From the NCBI GenBank assembly GCA_019090295.1, contig JAHRWG010000370.1, forward strand, positions 1-14,905: a stretch of 14,905 nucleotides of DNA. Direction: 5' to 3'. Positions 7,575-14,094 of this stretch are shown piece after piece. This DNA comes from Cycloclasticus sp. GTDB taxonomy: Bacteria; Pseudomonadota; Gammaproteobacteria; Methylococcales; Cycloclasticaceae. The notes below the pieces were generated by a model. It was not told the DNA's origin and ran no database searches. It saw nothing but the letters and a program-made list of their open reading frames with translations. The translations under genes and the position numbers were made by a program. The stretch's first letter is position 1; each line of letters starts with the position of its first letter.

Positions 7575-7821
7575 GAAGGTCCACTTAACAGAGAAAGACA
7601 TTAGGGGAATTATTCGCCACACTGTCAAAGATACTCTGACTCAAATCGGCATCGATAAAGAGAACCCTCTTGAGATGCAGAAAGACTTTCAGCATTTGCG
7701 GGAAGGCCGAGTGGCTTCGGAAATGTATAAAGACAAAGCAAAAGGCACCCTTGTGGGTGTTTTTGTCACAGGACTCCTGACCGCCGTAGTGCTTGGCGCA
7801 AAAGAATTTTTTAGCAATTAG
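7555..7821 (+). CDS. Single-span membrane protein, holin-like candidate
   Basis: This 88-residue protein has a polar, helical N-terminal part with 'RGIIRHTVKDTLTQIGID' and 'NPLEMQKDFQHLREGRV'. One membrane segment follows near the C terminus (about residues 66-82), and the protein ends KEFFSN. Small phage proteins with the same order (acidic start, R-x-x-I-R-x-T-V-x-x-T-L, D-x-x-x-P-x-E-x-Q-K-D, then a C-terminal span) are common beside lysis genes. I think this is the DUF6127 group, but I could not check. The gene lies between the o-spanin and the endolysin, which makes a holin or holin-partner role plausible. GGAGA (7541-7545) is 9 nt before the ATG. Confidence 0.6.
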   Translation: MSPQENEKVHLTEKDIRGIIRHTVKDTLTQIGIDKENPLEMQKDFQHLREGRVASEMYKDKAKGTLVGVFVTGLLTAVVLGAKEFFSN

Positions 7822-7830
7822 GTGAATATC

Positions 7831-7857
7831 ATGAAAGACGAGAGATCCTGTGTATAG
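7831..7857 (+). promoter_or_regulatory. 8-codon leader reading frame overlapping the endolysin start
   Basis: An ATG at 7831 with AGGTGA (7820-7825) upstream opens a frame encoding MKDERSCV and stopping at TAG 7855-7857. The endolysin GTG (7850) lies inside it in another frame, so ribosomes terminating here would be next to the endolysin start. This could couple or dampen endolysin translation. It may equally be a fortuitous ATG. Confidence 0.35.
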
Positions 7858-8371
7858 GCTCGGAGGGGACTCCTTAAGGAAACTTAAAGGGGTTGACCCA
7901 TTAATGGTTGACGTCGTGACTAGAGCGATTGAAATCTCCAAGGTCGACTTTGCGGTGATGGAAGGCGTCAGGACTGCAGAGCGCCAAATGAAACTCCATA
8001 AAAAAGGCAGTTCTCCGTACTTAAATGGCATCCAAAAAGGGGTAACTAAAGACGGAATTTTGGGCACGGGTTTGAGCGATCATCAGATACACCCCGGCGA
8101 AATTTTCGGCAAAGCGGTCGACTTGGGCGCCTATGTGGAACGTAAAATAAGTTGGGAAATGGACTTTTATTATGAGATTGCTGCGGCAATGAGGACGGCA
8201 GCTATTGAAAAAAACGTTCCGATCCGGTGGGGTTGCGTCTGGGACGGAACACTAAATGACCTTGCAGGTCCCGTCGAAGAGTTAGTGGCCGCTTACGTCG
8301 CACGTCGCAAAGCCATTGGCCGCAAGGCATTTCTTGACGGCCCTCACTTCGAATTAAAGCATAGAATTTAG
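7850..8371 (+). CDS. Endolysin, M15-type L-alanyl-D-glutamate (VanY/T5-like) peptidase
   Basis: The 173-residue protein starts at GTG 7850. Family members begin with this same element, 'F/Y-R-L-G-x-x-S-L-x-x-L-K-G-V-x-P', here MYRLGGDSLRKLKGVDP. It has a weak GAGAG site 5 nt upstream. 'VMEGVRTAERQ' (about residues 36-46) is the conserved E-G-x-R-T element. Zn ligands are expected at His78 ('LSDHQIH'), Asp91 ('GKAVDLGAY') and His166 ('GPHFELKHRI'). The usual S-x-H-x-x-G-x-A-x-D spacing is extended here: 8 residues separate His78 from the GKAVD element, and the preceding loop (about 53-76) is also longer than the family norm. It would cleave peptidoglycan cross-link peptides from the periplasm. 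It has no N-terminal signal peptide or membrane segment, so it depends on a holin. Confidence 0.85.
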   Translation: MYRLGGDSLRKLKGVDPLMVDVVTRAIEISKVDFAVMEGVRTAERQMKLHKKGSSPYLNGIQKGVTKDGILGTGLSDHQIHPGEIFGKAVDLGAYVERKISWEMDFYYEIAAAMRTAAIEKNVPIRWGCVWDGTLNDLAGPVEELVAAYVARRKAIGRKAFLDGPHFELKHRI

Positions 8372-8402
8372 CCCCCGTGATCCACCTACTACACGTGGGG
8401 CT
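8370..8402 (+). terminator. Hairpin immediately after the endolysin gene
   Basis: AGCCCC-CGTG (8370-8379) pairs with CACG-T-GGGGCT (8392-8402): ten pairs with one bulged T and a 12-nt loop. It starts within the endolysin stop codon, as a terminator or RNA-stabilising hairpin would. No T-tract follows (CAAAATG), so factor-independent termination is doubtful. Confidence 0.4.
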
Positions 8403-8449
8403 CAAAATGCTGTCTTCGTGGGACAGGTGTTTACATATCAGGGGTATCG

Positions 8450-8521
8450 GGGATCGCTATAGCTACAGGCCATATATCACGTAGCTTTACGCGATCCCTT
8501 TGGGATTTGGCCAAAGGGATC
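8450..8521 (+). promoter_or_regulatory. Two mutually exclusive hairpins (switch/attenuator-like)
   Basis: GGGATCGC (8450-8457) pairs perfectly with GCGATCCC (8491-8498). Inside this, AGCTAC (8461-8466) pairs with GTAGCT (8481-8486). The right strand also begins a second perfect 11-bp hairpin, GATCCCTTTGG (8493-8503) with CCAAAGGGATC (8511-8521) and a 7-nt loop. The shared GATCCC can be in only one of them, so the RNA has two exclusive folds. This is the logic of attenuators and riboswitch expression platforms. It is located between the lysis and replication genes. No ligand-binding class is recognisable and no T-tract follows. Confidence 0.45.
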
Positions 8522-8534
8522 ACATCTTCTACAG

Positions 8535-8564
8535 TTGACGTATAGCACTGTATTAGAGTACCAT
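8535..8564 (+). promoter_or_regulatory. Possible sigma70-type promoter before the primase gene
   Basis: TTGACG (8535-8540) matches the -35 box in 5 of 6 positions. TACCAT (8559-8564) matches the -10 box in 4 of 6, with an 18-nt spacer. It would start transcription about 90 nt before the primase gene. The leader would contain a small perfect hairpin GGGTTT-TTTG-AAACCC (8607-8622). The rest of 8565-8660 shows a T6 run (8583-8588) and no ORF. Confidence 0.35.
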
Positions 8565-8660
8565 CCCGTTCCGGACGCGTAGTTTTTTATTTGCGTACCG
8601 TTAATCGGGTTTTTTGAAACCCACGTGTAATAAATCAGAGAGATAAAGAGAGAAATTTGT

Positions 8661-10226
8661 ATGCCAGAAATTAGTGCGGACGATGTCGCAAGGTTTGAGA
8701 GCCTCTTTCGTGGAAACCTCAGGTCATTTGGAAGATTCTTTCCGGGGAGAAAAGCCCCCCTCACATTGAAAGAACGAGTCCAATCAGAAGATTTCCAAAG
8801 TCACCTCAACGGAGGTGAAAAGGGAAACGGGGTCGGAATAGTCCCGATTCGTGACGACGGTAATTGTTATTTTGGGGCGATCGATATTGACGCCCACGGA
8901 AGTGCTCCCGATATAAACCTTATAGATTTAGAGAGAAACATACGAGACAAAGATTTACCCTTAACGGTCTGCCGAAGTAAAAGTGGCGGAGCCCATGTAT
9001 ATTTATTTGGGTCCGAACCGCTCAATGCACAGCTTGTCAGAAACGCCCTAACCAAATGGGCGGCCATGCTCGGATACCCCGGAGTGGAGATATTTCCGAA
9101 GCAATCGAATTTACCCAAAGATGAAACCGGCAGGCGACAATTAGGAAACTGGCTCAATCTCTGTTATCACGATGCGGTCAACGGATCGCCACTTCGGTAC
9201 GGCGTAGAGGCCGGAAAGAAAATAACCCTCTCATATTTCCTTGAAATTGCCGAGAACCGAAGAATTACCGGGTCCATGTTGGTCGAAAAGTCAGAGGATG
9301 ACCATGGAGGCGCCCCGCCTTGCGTGCAAAAAATCATCTCGGATGGCGTCAAAGCAGGCCATAGAAATGAAGCCCTGTACAATGTTTGTATTTATCTGAA
9401 ACAGGCTTACCCCGAAACATGGAAAGATAAAGCGTTCGATCTCAATTCCCGAATGTTTGATGCCCCCCTCATTCACACCGAAGCAAAAAAGACCATTCAC
9501 AGCGCCGGCCGCCGGCAATATCGATATAAGTGTGGCGAGGAACCTTGTCGCTCTCGATGTAAAAGTGACATTTGTGTCGACCGTAAATTTGGTATCACTG
9601 GCGAAGAAAAGACCGAACTCCGTTTTGGCAAAGACCCCGAATTTACCGGCCTCACCAAAATTTTAACCTCTCCGGTGAAATGGGATTTGATGATTGACGG
9701 CGGCGCAGTTACTTTGACCACTGAGCAATTAATGAGTTTTCGTCTGATCCGAATAGCCGCCATGGAAATTTTATCGAAAATTCTTCCCCCGATGAAGGAC
9801 GAGAAATGGCACGTCAAACTTAATACGATGATAGACAAAATTAAAGAGGAGGCGACCCCCGAGGACGCCAGTGCGAAGGGCATTGTTTTTGCTAAATTAA
9901 AAATGTTTGTTCAACGAGTCGACCTGTCCGCAAAAGGAGATAACCCCAAAGACCGGCACCTACTTTTAAATGGGCAGCCTGTCGTACAAGACCATGAGCA
10001 ATCGGGCAAAGCCGTATTTTTCAGAGGCGTGGACTTTGTGGATTACCTTCGCCGAAATCGAGCGGAAGAATTAAAAGGCCCCAATCTTTGGGACGCAATG
10101 AGAAAATTTGGGGTCGGTCATATGAAAATGCGAATCGGCCACGGGGCATCCTCCGTCTGGTATCTTCCTCTCGATCATAAAGACGAAATTCACCTAGAAA
10201 CTCCGGAGGTGGAAAGTGAGTTTTGA
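8661..10226 (+). CDS. Archaeo-eukaryotic-type primase (AEP) with cysteine cluster
   Basis: The 521-residue protein has the three AEP active-site motifs in order. Motif I is 'YFGAIDIDAHG' with Asp75 and Asp77. Motif II is 'SKSGGAHVYLF' with Ser108 and His112. Motif III is 'VEIFPKQ' (Glu143), followed by 'LGNWLNLCYH' (162-170). Residues about 219-290 match a primase C-terminal helical domain ('GHRNEALYNVCIYLKQ', 'LIHTEAKKTIHSA'). They lead into a C-x4-C-x3-C-x4-C cluster (Cys291, 296, 300, 305), probably Zn-binding. This layout resembles the primase/polymerase domain described from TOTE conflict systems and its phage relatives. The C-terminal 200 residues are unassigned, possibly DNA-binding. 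It overlaps the helicase gene by 11 nt, so the two probably work together to prime and unwind DNA in phage replication. Confidence 0.85.
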   Translation: MPEISADDVARFESLFRGNLRSFGRFFPGRKAPLTLKERVQSEDFQSHLNGGEKGNGVGIVPIRDDGNCYFGAIDIDAHGSAPDINLIDLERNIRDKDLPLTVCRSKSGGAHVYLFGSEPLNAQLVRNALTKWAAMLGYPGVEIFPKQSNLPKDETGRRQLGNWLNLCYHDAVNGSPLRYGVEAGKKITLSYFLEIAENRRITGSMLVEKSEDDHGGAPPCVQKIISDGVKAGHRNEALYNVCIYLKQAYPETWKDKAFDLNSRMFDAPLIHTEAKKTIHSAGRRQYRYKCGEEPCRSRCKSDICVDRKFGITGEEKTELRFGKDPEFTGLTKILTSPVKWDLMIDGGAVTLTTEQLMSFRLIRIAAMEILSKILPPMKDEKWHVKLNTMIDKIKEEATPEDASAKGIVFAKLKMFVQRVDLSAKGDNPKDRHLLLNGQPVVQDHEQSGKAVFFRGVDFVDYLRRNRAEELKGPNLWDAMRKFGVGHMKMRIGHGASSVWYLPLDHKDEIHLETPEVESEF

Positions 10227-12000
10227 TAGGTACGTCAAGTATGACGAAAAAAATAACTGTTTCTTTATAAAAATACCTTTCCAATTCAATAGTTTAGTGA
10301 GGGCTCTCCCGTCACGTAGATTTATGAAGAAAAACAAAGACTGGAAGGCTCCGGCCATTCGAGCCAATGCGGCACTGATTTTGGACCTTGCGAAAAAAAT
10401 ACCTCGTGTGGAAATGGATGATTTCACCCGAGACAAACTGAATGAAGTGTCTACCGCTTCCGCGCCCAGACCCAAAGAAAAGTTTCCTATTTGGTACCCA
10501 TGGAAAACGAAGCCTATGCCAAAACAGCTTGAGGCTTTGGACTCTGCTTGGGGTCAAAACATCAAAGCGTTTTTCTGTGAACAGGGTACCGGCAAATCAA
10601 AAATCTATACGGATATGGCCAGTGCGATGTTTATGGAAGGTAAAATCAACGCCATGGTCGTGTTGACCAAATATTCGTTGCGGCGCAACATTTGCCAAGA
10701 ATTTGAAAAACATTCTCCTCTTACGGAAGACGACGCCGAGACTTTCTTCCCGGATTTCTCTCTGGTGAGTGGCCGTAAAAAGGCAGATGCGTTCCTTCTC
10801 AAGAAAAAGAATTTCAAGATGCTCTCCATTGGGCTCGAATCTTTATCCAATGGAGAGAAGAAAGGACGGGCCTATGAATATACCGAGCGATTTCTATTGT
10901 GCCACAATGCTTTGGTCGTGGTGGATGAGTCTCATTTGATTAAGGGCCACCAGTCCATGAGAACGATGAACGCCTGTTCTCTCGGGTTACTGACAAAATT
11001 TAGAATGATTGGCACAGGAACCCCGATCAGTCACGGGCCATTGGATTTTTATTCGCAATTTGATTTCCTCGACCCCAATATCATTGGAGTTGGCGATTAT
11101 TATTCTTTCCGAAATCGATACGCTCAAATGGGCGGGTACGAAGGCAAAGAGATTGTAGGCTATGAAAATATTGACGAGCTAATGGAAATTATTAAGCCGT
11201 GGGTATTTCAGGTCACCAAGAAAGAAATGATGCCCGATTTACCGCCCAAAGTTTATTTGGGGTCTCGCGAAGTCAAAATGACCAAAGAGCAAGAGCAGCT
11301 TTATAAAAAGGTGAAAAAAGAAAAGGTCGCAGAGATTGGGCACTTGATCGCTTCAAAGCAAGATACCGAAGTCGTGGCACAAAATGCGCTCGTGGCGTAT
11401 TCACTTCTGCAGCAAATTGCCTGCGGCTACATTTCATACAAAGTGGAAGACCCCACTATTCGAAAAGTTCTCCGTCAAAGAGAGTGGCTAATTCCTCCGG
11501 AGAGAAACCCGAAACTCAATGAGCTTATTGAATGTCTGGACGATTTAAAGCTTCGCGGACGGCAGGCCAATATCTGGACCCGCTATCAAATGGAAGTGGA
11601 GCAGACCGTTGACTATATCAATAAAAAACTGGGGAAAGGAACTGCCGTTAAATACTATGGTAAAATGACCCAAGAAGAAAAAAACGTGGCACAGGCTGAA
11701 TTCGTTGACGGAAAAGTGGATTTCTTTATTGCCAATCAGGAAGCGGCAGGAACAGGACTCACATTTGTTAATGCGGAAGACGCTTATTACCTGTCAAATT
11801 CGTTCCGATATATTGATAGAGTCCAGTCAGAAGACAGAAACCATCGTCGGGGGACCGTAAATAAGGTGTTTTACACGGACATTGTCTGTGAAAAGACAGT
11901 TGAGGTAAAAGTGCAGCAAGCCCTTGCAGAACGTAAAGACATGGCGGATTTCGTCCGAGGTCAAATGGCCGACGGTATTGATTTATCCGAATTATTTTAA
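10216..12000 (+). CDS. SNF2-like superfamily 2 helicase
   Basis: The start is GTG 10216, inside the primase gene. GGAGG (10205-10209) lies 6 nt upstream, which settles the start. The 594-residue protein has the SF2 motifs: Gln104 in 'PMPKQLEALD' (Q/Ia region), Walker A 'EQGTGKSK' (122-129), Walker B 'VVVDESH' (Asp237-Glu238-Ser239-His240), motif III 'GTGTPI' (266-271), and motif VI 'QSEDRNHRRG' (537-546) preceded by 'NQEAAGTGL'. The DESH box and the Q-x-x-x-R-x-x-R-x-G end are typical of SNF2-type translocases. Residues 1-90 form a separate N-terminal region rich in K/R. It directly follows the primase, so a primase-helicase replication pair is the best reading. A 5'-to-3' direction or partner cannot be told from sequence. 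Confidence 0.85.
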   Translation: MSFDRYVKYDEKNNCFFIKIPFQFNSLVRALPSRRFMKKNKDWKAPAIRANAALILDLAKKIPRVEMDDFTRDKLNEVSTASAPRPKEKFPIWYPWKTKPMPKQLEALDSAWGQNIKAFFCEQGTGKSKIYTDMASAMFMEGKINAMVVLTKYSLRRNICQEFEKHSPLTEDDAETFFPDFSLVSGRKKADAFLLKKKNFKMLSIGLESLSNGEKKGRAYEYTERFLLCHNALVVVDESHLIKGHQSMRTMNACSLGLLTKFRMIGTGTPISHGPLDFYSQFDFLDPNIIGVGDYYSFRNRYAQMGGYEGKEIVGYENIDELMEIIKPWVFQVTKKEMMPDLPPKVYLGSREVKMTKEQEQLYKKVKKEKVAEIGHLIASKQDTEVVAQNALVAYSLLQQIACGYISYKVEDPTIRKVLRQREWLIPPERNPKLNELIECLDDLKLRGRQANIWTRYQMEVEQTVDYINKKLGKGTAVKYYGKMTQEEKNVAQAEFVDGKVDFFIANQEAAGTGLTFVNAEDAYYLSNSFRYIDRVQSEDRNHRRGTVNKVFYTDIVCEKTVEVKVQQALAERKDMADFVRGQMADGIDLSELF

Positions 12001-12008
12001 AATAAAAG

Positions 12009-12037
12009 TTGCAATCTTAATTCCATACGGATATAGT
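12009..12037 (+). promoter_or_regulatory. Candidate sigma70-type promoter
   Basis: TTGCAA (12009-12014) and TATAGT (12032-12037) are separated by exactly 17 nt. They match the -35 box in 4 of 6 positions and the -10 box in 5 of 6. Transcription would start near 12044, about 8 nt before the hairpin at 12052. It lies just after the helicase stop and would drive 12116-13031 and the tRNA. Confidence 0.5.
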
Positions 12038-12051
12038 ACGCACAGATGGAC

Positions 12052-12083
12052 GGGAATAGGGTTGAGCACTTAACTTTATTCCC
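12052..12083 (+). promoter_or_regulatory. 12-bp leader hairpin
   Basis: GGGAATAGGGTT (12052-12063) pairs along its whole length with AACTTTATTCCC (12072-12083), including two G-T wobble pairs, around an 8-nt loop. No T-tract follows, so it looks like a 5'-end stabilising or regulatory hairpin of the transcript from 12009-12037 rather than a terminator. Confidence 0.45.
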
Positions 12084-12115
12084 CGAAATCCTAAACTAGA
12101 GGCAAGAGAGATTAA

Positions 12116-12430
12116 ATGAGTTCAATTTACGTAGTACAAGAGAACAATCGAATTAGTTATCGTCCGGCGGAAGCGTTCGGCGACATAAAATTCCTAACGG
12201 CGAGAGAATATTCTCCTACCAAGGGCAGTCTAATTAACGAGAAAATTCTCGAGGACATCCGAAAAGGTTTAGAAGATTTCGATCCGAAATATGATTTCTT
12301 ACTTTTAACCGGAAACCCCGTAATGATTGGCTATGTAATGCACCTTTGTCTCAAACTTGAGGGGTACGTTAAAGTCCTACAGTGGGACCGTATCGCCTCC
12401 GAATATTTAGAAGTTCATTTTAACCCATAA
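12116..12430 (+). CDS. Small conserved phage protein, unknown function
   Basis: This 104-residue soluble protein has an AGAGAG-type site before the ATG. It opens 'IYVVQE', has 'FDPKYDFLLLTGNPVMIGYVM' in the middle (residues about 60-80), and ends 'GYVKVLQWDRIASEYLEV'. I recognise the pattern (FDP..D.LLLTG.P..IG, then V..L.WDR....Y..V) from small phage proteins encoded beside replicative helicases. No function is established that I know of. It has no signal peptide, membrane segment or catalytic motif. Its position between the helicase and the next gene suggests a replication accessory role. Confidence 0.6.
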   Translation: MSSIYVVQENNRISYRPAEAFGDIKFLTAREYSPTKGSLINEKILEDIRKGLEDFDPKYDFLLLTGNPVMIGYVMHLCLKLEGYVKVLQWDRIASEYLEVHFNP

Positions 12431-12443
12431 GAGAGTAGAGATT

Positions 12444-13031
12444 ATGAGCGAAAGCATTCCAGACCAACCCGACGCGAACGCACATTTGGCTACGGCCATC
12501 CGCAGAGCAGTAGCCGAGCACGCCGAAATGTACGGCCCATCTACTAAGATGGAGAGAGTCGAAGCCGCTATTGAAATGATAGAGGATGCTCTTTACGGCT
12601 TCACTATCGATAAAGTCGGCGACCCAATGAAGCTTTTGAAAATTCAAGAGGCAGCGAAAGTTCAGCACGGTTTGAAAACGTCAATCGATGCTTTGGCCGC
12701 GAATAAGACTATCTTACAAAAAGTTTACGATTTCGCCCGTTACTCCGTGCTTCCGACAATAATGGAAGACAACGACATTACCAATATTAAAGTGGCGGGA
12801 GTGGGCAGTGTGTCCTTAACCGCAGATTTAAGAGCCAGTGTTAAGCCCGGATTAAAAGTCGCGGCCATGGAATATTTGGACGACACGGGTCACGGCGATA
12901 TAATCACTAAAACAATTCCGGCAGGAACATTGAAAGCCCTTGCCAAAGATTGTATGCAAAAAGGTGACGATTTACCGGAAGATATTTTCCGAGTTGACCC
13001 CTTTACAAGGGCTCAAATCAAAAAAGGATAG
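12444..13031 (+). CDS. Conserved phage protein of replication region, unknown function
   Basis: This is a 195-residue protein. The N-terminal 95 residues are helical and acidic. From about residue 100 the pattern is 'VYDFARYSVLPTIMEDNDITNIKVAGVGSVSLTADLRASV' (given here as consecutive elements), then 'YLDDTGHGDIIT', 'TLKALAKDCMQKGDDLPEDIF' and a terminal 'FTRAQIK'. The V-x-G-x-G-x-V-S-L, W/Y-L-x-x-x-G-H-G-D-x-I and LP-x-x-x-F...R-x-x-I/L-K pattern belongs to a phage family often encoded near helicases and recombination proteins. Its biochemical role is unknown. The start has a GAGAGTAGAG site. The stop (13029-13031) lies 1 nt before the initiator tRNA, so the mRNA and tRNA share a transcript that RNase P must separate. 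Confidence 0.6.
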   Translation: MSESIPDQPDANAHLATAIRRAVAEHAEMYGPSTKMERVEAAIEMIEDALYGFTIDKVGDPMKLLKIQEAAKVQHGLKTSIDALAANKTILQKVYDFARYSVLPTIMEDNDITNIKVAGVGSVSLTADLRASVKPGLKVAAMEYLDDTGHGDIITKTIPAGTLKALAKDCMQKGDDLPEDIFRVDPFTRAQIKKG

Positions 13032-13032
13032 C

Positions 13033-13106
13033 CGCGGGGTCGAGAAATGGTTCTCATTGGGCTCATATCCCAATCTATGCAGGTTCGAATCCTGTCCCCG
13101 CAACCA
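13033..13106 (+). tRNA. Initiator tRNA-fMet (anticodon CAT), 3' CCA encoded
   Basis: All arms fold. The acceptor is CGCGGGG (13033-13039) with CCCCGCA (13096-13102). D-stem GAGA/TCTC has the loop AATGGT. The anticodon stem TTGGG/CCCAA has the loop CTCATAT, with CAT at 13064-13066. T-stem GCAGG/CCTGT has the loop TTCGAAT. Discriminator A and an encoded CCA follow. It carries all three bacterial initiator marks: an unpaired C1-A72 at the acceptor end, three G-C pairs (29-31/39-41) beside the anticodon loop, and an A11-T24 pair in the D-stem. The acceptor end is nearly the same as in E. coli tRNA-fMet (CGCGGGG...CCCCGCAACCA). It would be charged with Met, formylated and enter the P site. It would raise initiation capacity or replace a host initiator lost during infection. 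Confidence 0.92.
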
Positions 13107-13206
13107 TATACAGTCGTGCAGGCCGTAGCAAAGGTTTTCGAGGCCCCTTGATGAAAGTCGAATGCCGAGAACAATTTATTTTTAAACTAAAAAGAGAGAA
13201 GAGAAA
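13107..13206 (+). other. Spacer between tRNA-fMet and the next gene
   Basis: No ORF. A loose hairpin is possible (CAAAGG 13129-13134 with CCCTTG 13145-13150, one mismatch). A T-rich stretch (13173-13185) follows, which could end the tRNA transcript weakly. The last 15 nt are an AGAGAGAAGAGA-type ribosome binding region. Confidence 0.4.
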
Positions 13207-13956
13207 ATGTCAAAATTACACGAAGTGTTAGCCGTTGAGGCCGACAAAAAAGGCGTAGCCGACCGCATATCTGCGGAAACGTTGCAGAATTTCCGTTCAA
13301 AGCATCAGTTATTTATGGGCAATTCCAAGAAATTGCAAATGGATGTTGCGGGCCAAGAGTCCTTGGAGAAATCCGGCTCTGAATTGCAGGAAATAACGAC
13401 TACGGTCCCTGATCGATTGAATTACACAACCGAAGCGTTGACCAGTTGGTTAGATGTCGTAGGCCAGAAAGAGGCTACCAATCAAGAAGCAGTTGGCGAC
13501 ATCATCATTGACGGCGTAACCATTGCCAATAATGTTCCGGCCACGTTCTTACTGGGGTTGGAAACAAAATTAAAAGCTATTCGGGGACTGTACGAAGCCA
13601 TCCCTACGTTAACGGCAGGAACTATTTGGATTCCTGACGGGACAGAGCCTAATGTTTTCCGTGGCCAAGAGCCTGAAATCCGTGCCAAAACGCAGAAGAA
13701 AATGCAAGTTTTGACATTGGCCCCGGCCACAAAAGAACACCCTGCGCAGGTTAAGGAGTATAATGAAGAAGTCGTGGTGGGTAAATTTACCACTCATTTT
13801 TCTTCGGGAATGATTTCCTCGCATAGAAAGTCTGAATTGTTGGGACGGGTCGATAAACTGATCCAAGCCACTAAGCAGGCGAGACAACGTGCAAATAATA
13901 TTGACGTTGTAGATTTCAAGATTGGTGACGACCTGTTTGGGTTCATTAATCAGTAA
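13207..13956 (+). CDS. Conserved phage protein, possibly DUF7873-type
   Basis: The 249-residue soluble protein opens 'SKLHEVLAVEADKKGVADRI'. It contains 'TTTVPDRLNYTTEALTSWLD', 'QKEATNQEAV', 'IIIDGVTIANNVPATFLLGLE', 'ATKEHPAQVKEYNEEVVVGKF' (listed as separate elements) and a C-terminal 'KSELLGRVDKLIQATKQAR'. I recognise this as a widely distributed phage family (I believe DUF7873) with the fixed marks KLHE-LAVE, KEATN, VPATFLL-LE and TKEHPAQ. No function is established to my knowledge. It is flanked by an initiator tRNA on one side and the permuted tRNA-like element on the other, which is at least suggestive of a link to RNA or translation. The ATG follows an AGAGAGAAGAGA site. It has no membrane segment or signal peptide. 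Confidence 0.7.
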   Translation: MSKLHEVLAVEADKKGVADRISAETLQNFRSKHQLFMGNSKKLQMDVAGQESLEKSGSELQEITTTVPDRLNYTTEALTSWLDVVGQKEATNQEAVGDIIIDGVTIANNVPATFLLGLETKLKAIRGLYEAIPTLTAGTIWIPDGTEPNVFRGQEPEIRAKTQKKMQVLTLAPATKEHPAQVKEYNEEVVVGKFTTHFSSGMISSHRKSELLGRVDKLIQATKQARQRANNIDVVDFKIGDDLFGFINQ

Positions 13957-13979
13957 AAGTTCAGCAGCTTTAGCTTTAT

Positions 13980-14028
13980 CGTTGGTGTAACAGCGTGCGA
14001 AACCCTGTGGGTCCCTCCAAACGTTTTT
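13980..14028 (+). terminator. Candidate terminator after the 249-residue gene
   Basis: CGTTGG (13980-13985) pairs with CCAAACG (14017-14023, one bulged A), enclosing a small ACCC-TGT-GGGT hairpin (14002-14012). TTTTT (14024-14028) follows directly. If real, the downstream tRNA-like element needs its own promoter or depends on read-through. A second short hairpin GCTG-AAA-CAGC (14043-14053) followed by TTTATT lies just beyond. Confidence 0.4.
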
Positions 14029-14094
14029 ATCCTTAGTGTATTGCTGAAACAGCTTTATTAAAACATCATTAACAAGTAGTTTGCATGACGGTTA

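Noticed and set aside
8661..12000. A TOTE conflict (defence) system
   Set aside because: Only primase and helicase are present, with no endonuclease, and they sit between phage lysis and other replication genes. Replication is the simpler reading.
12940..13128. 62-codon ORF overlapping the tRNA-fMet
   Set aside because: Its second half is simply the translation of the tRNA; its first half is a shadow of the 195-residue gene.
13107..13170. A second tRNA right after tRNA-fMet (GTCGAAT near 13157 looks like a T-loop)
   Set aside because: The flanking bases do not form a T-stem and no acceptor or D-arm can be found.
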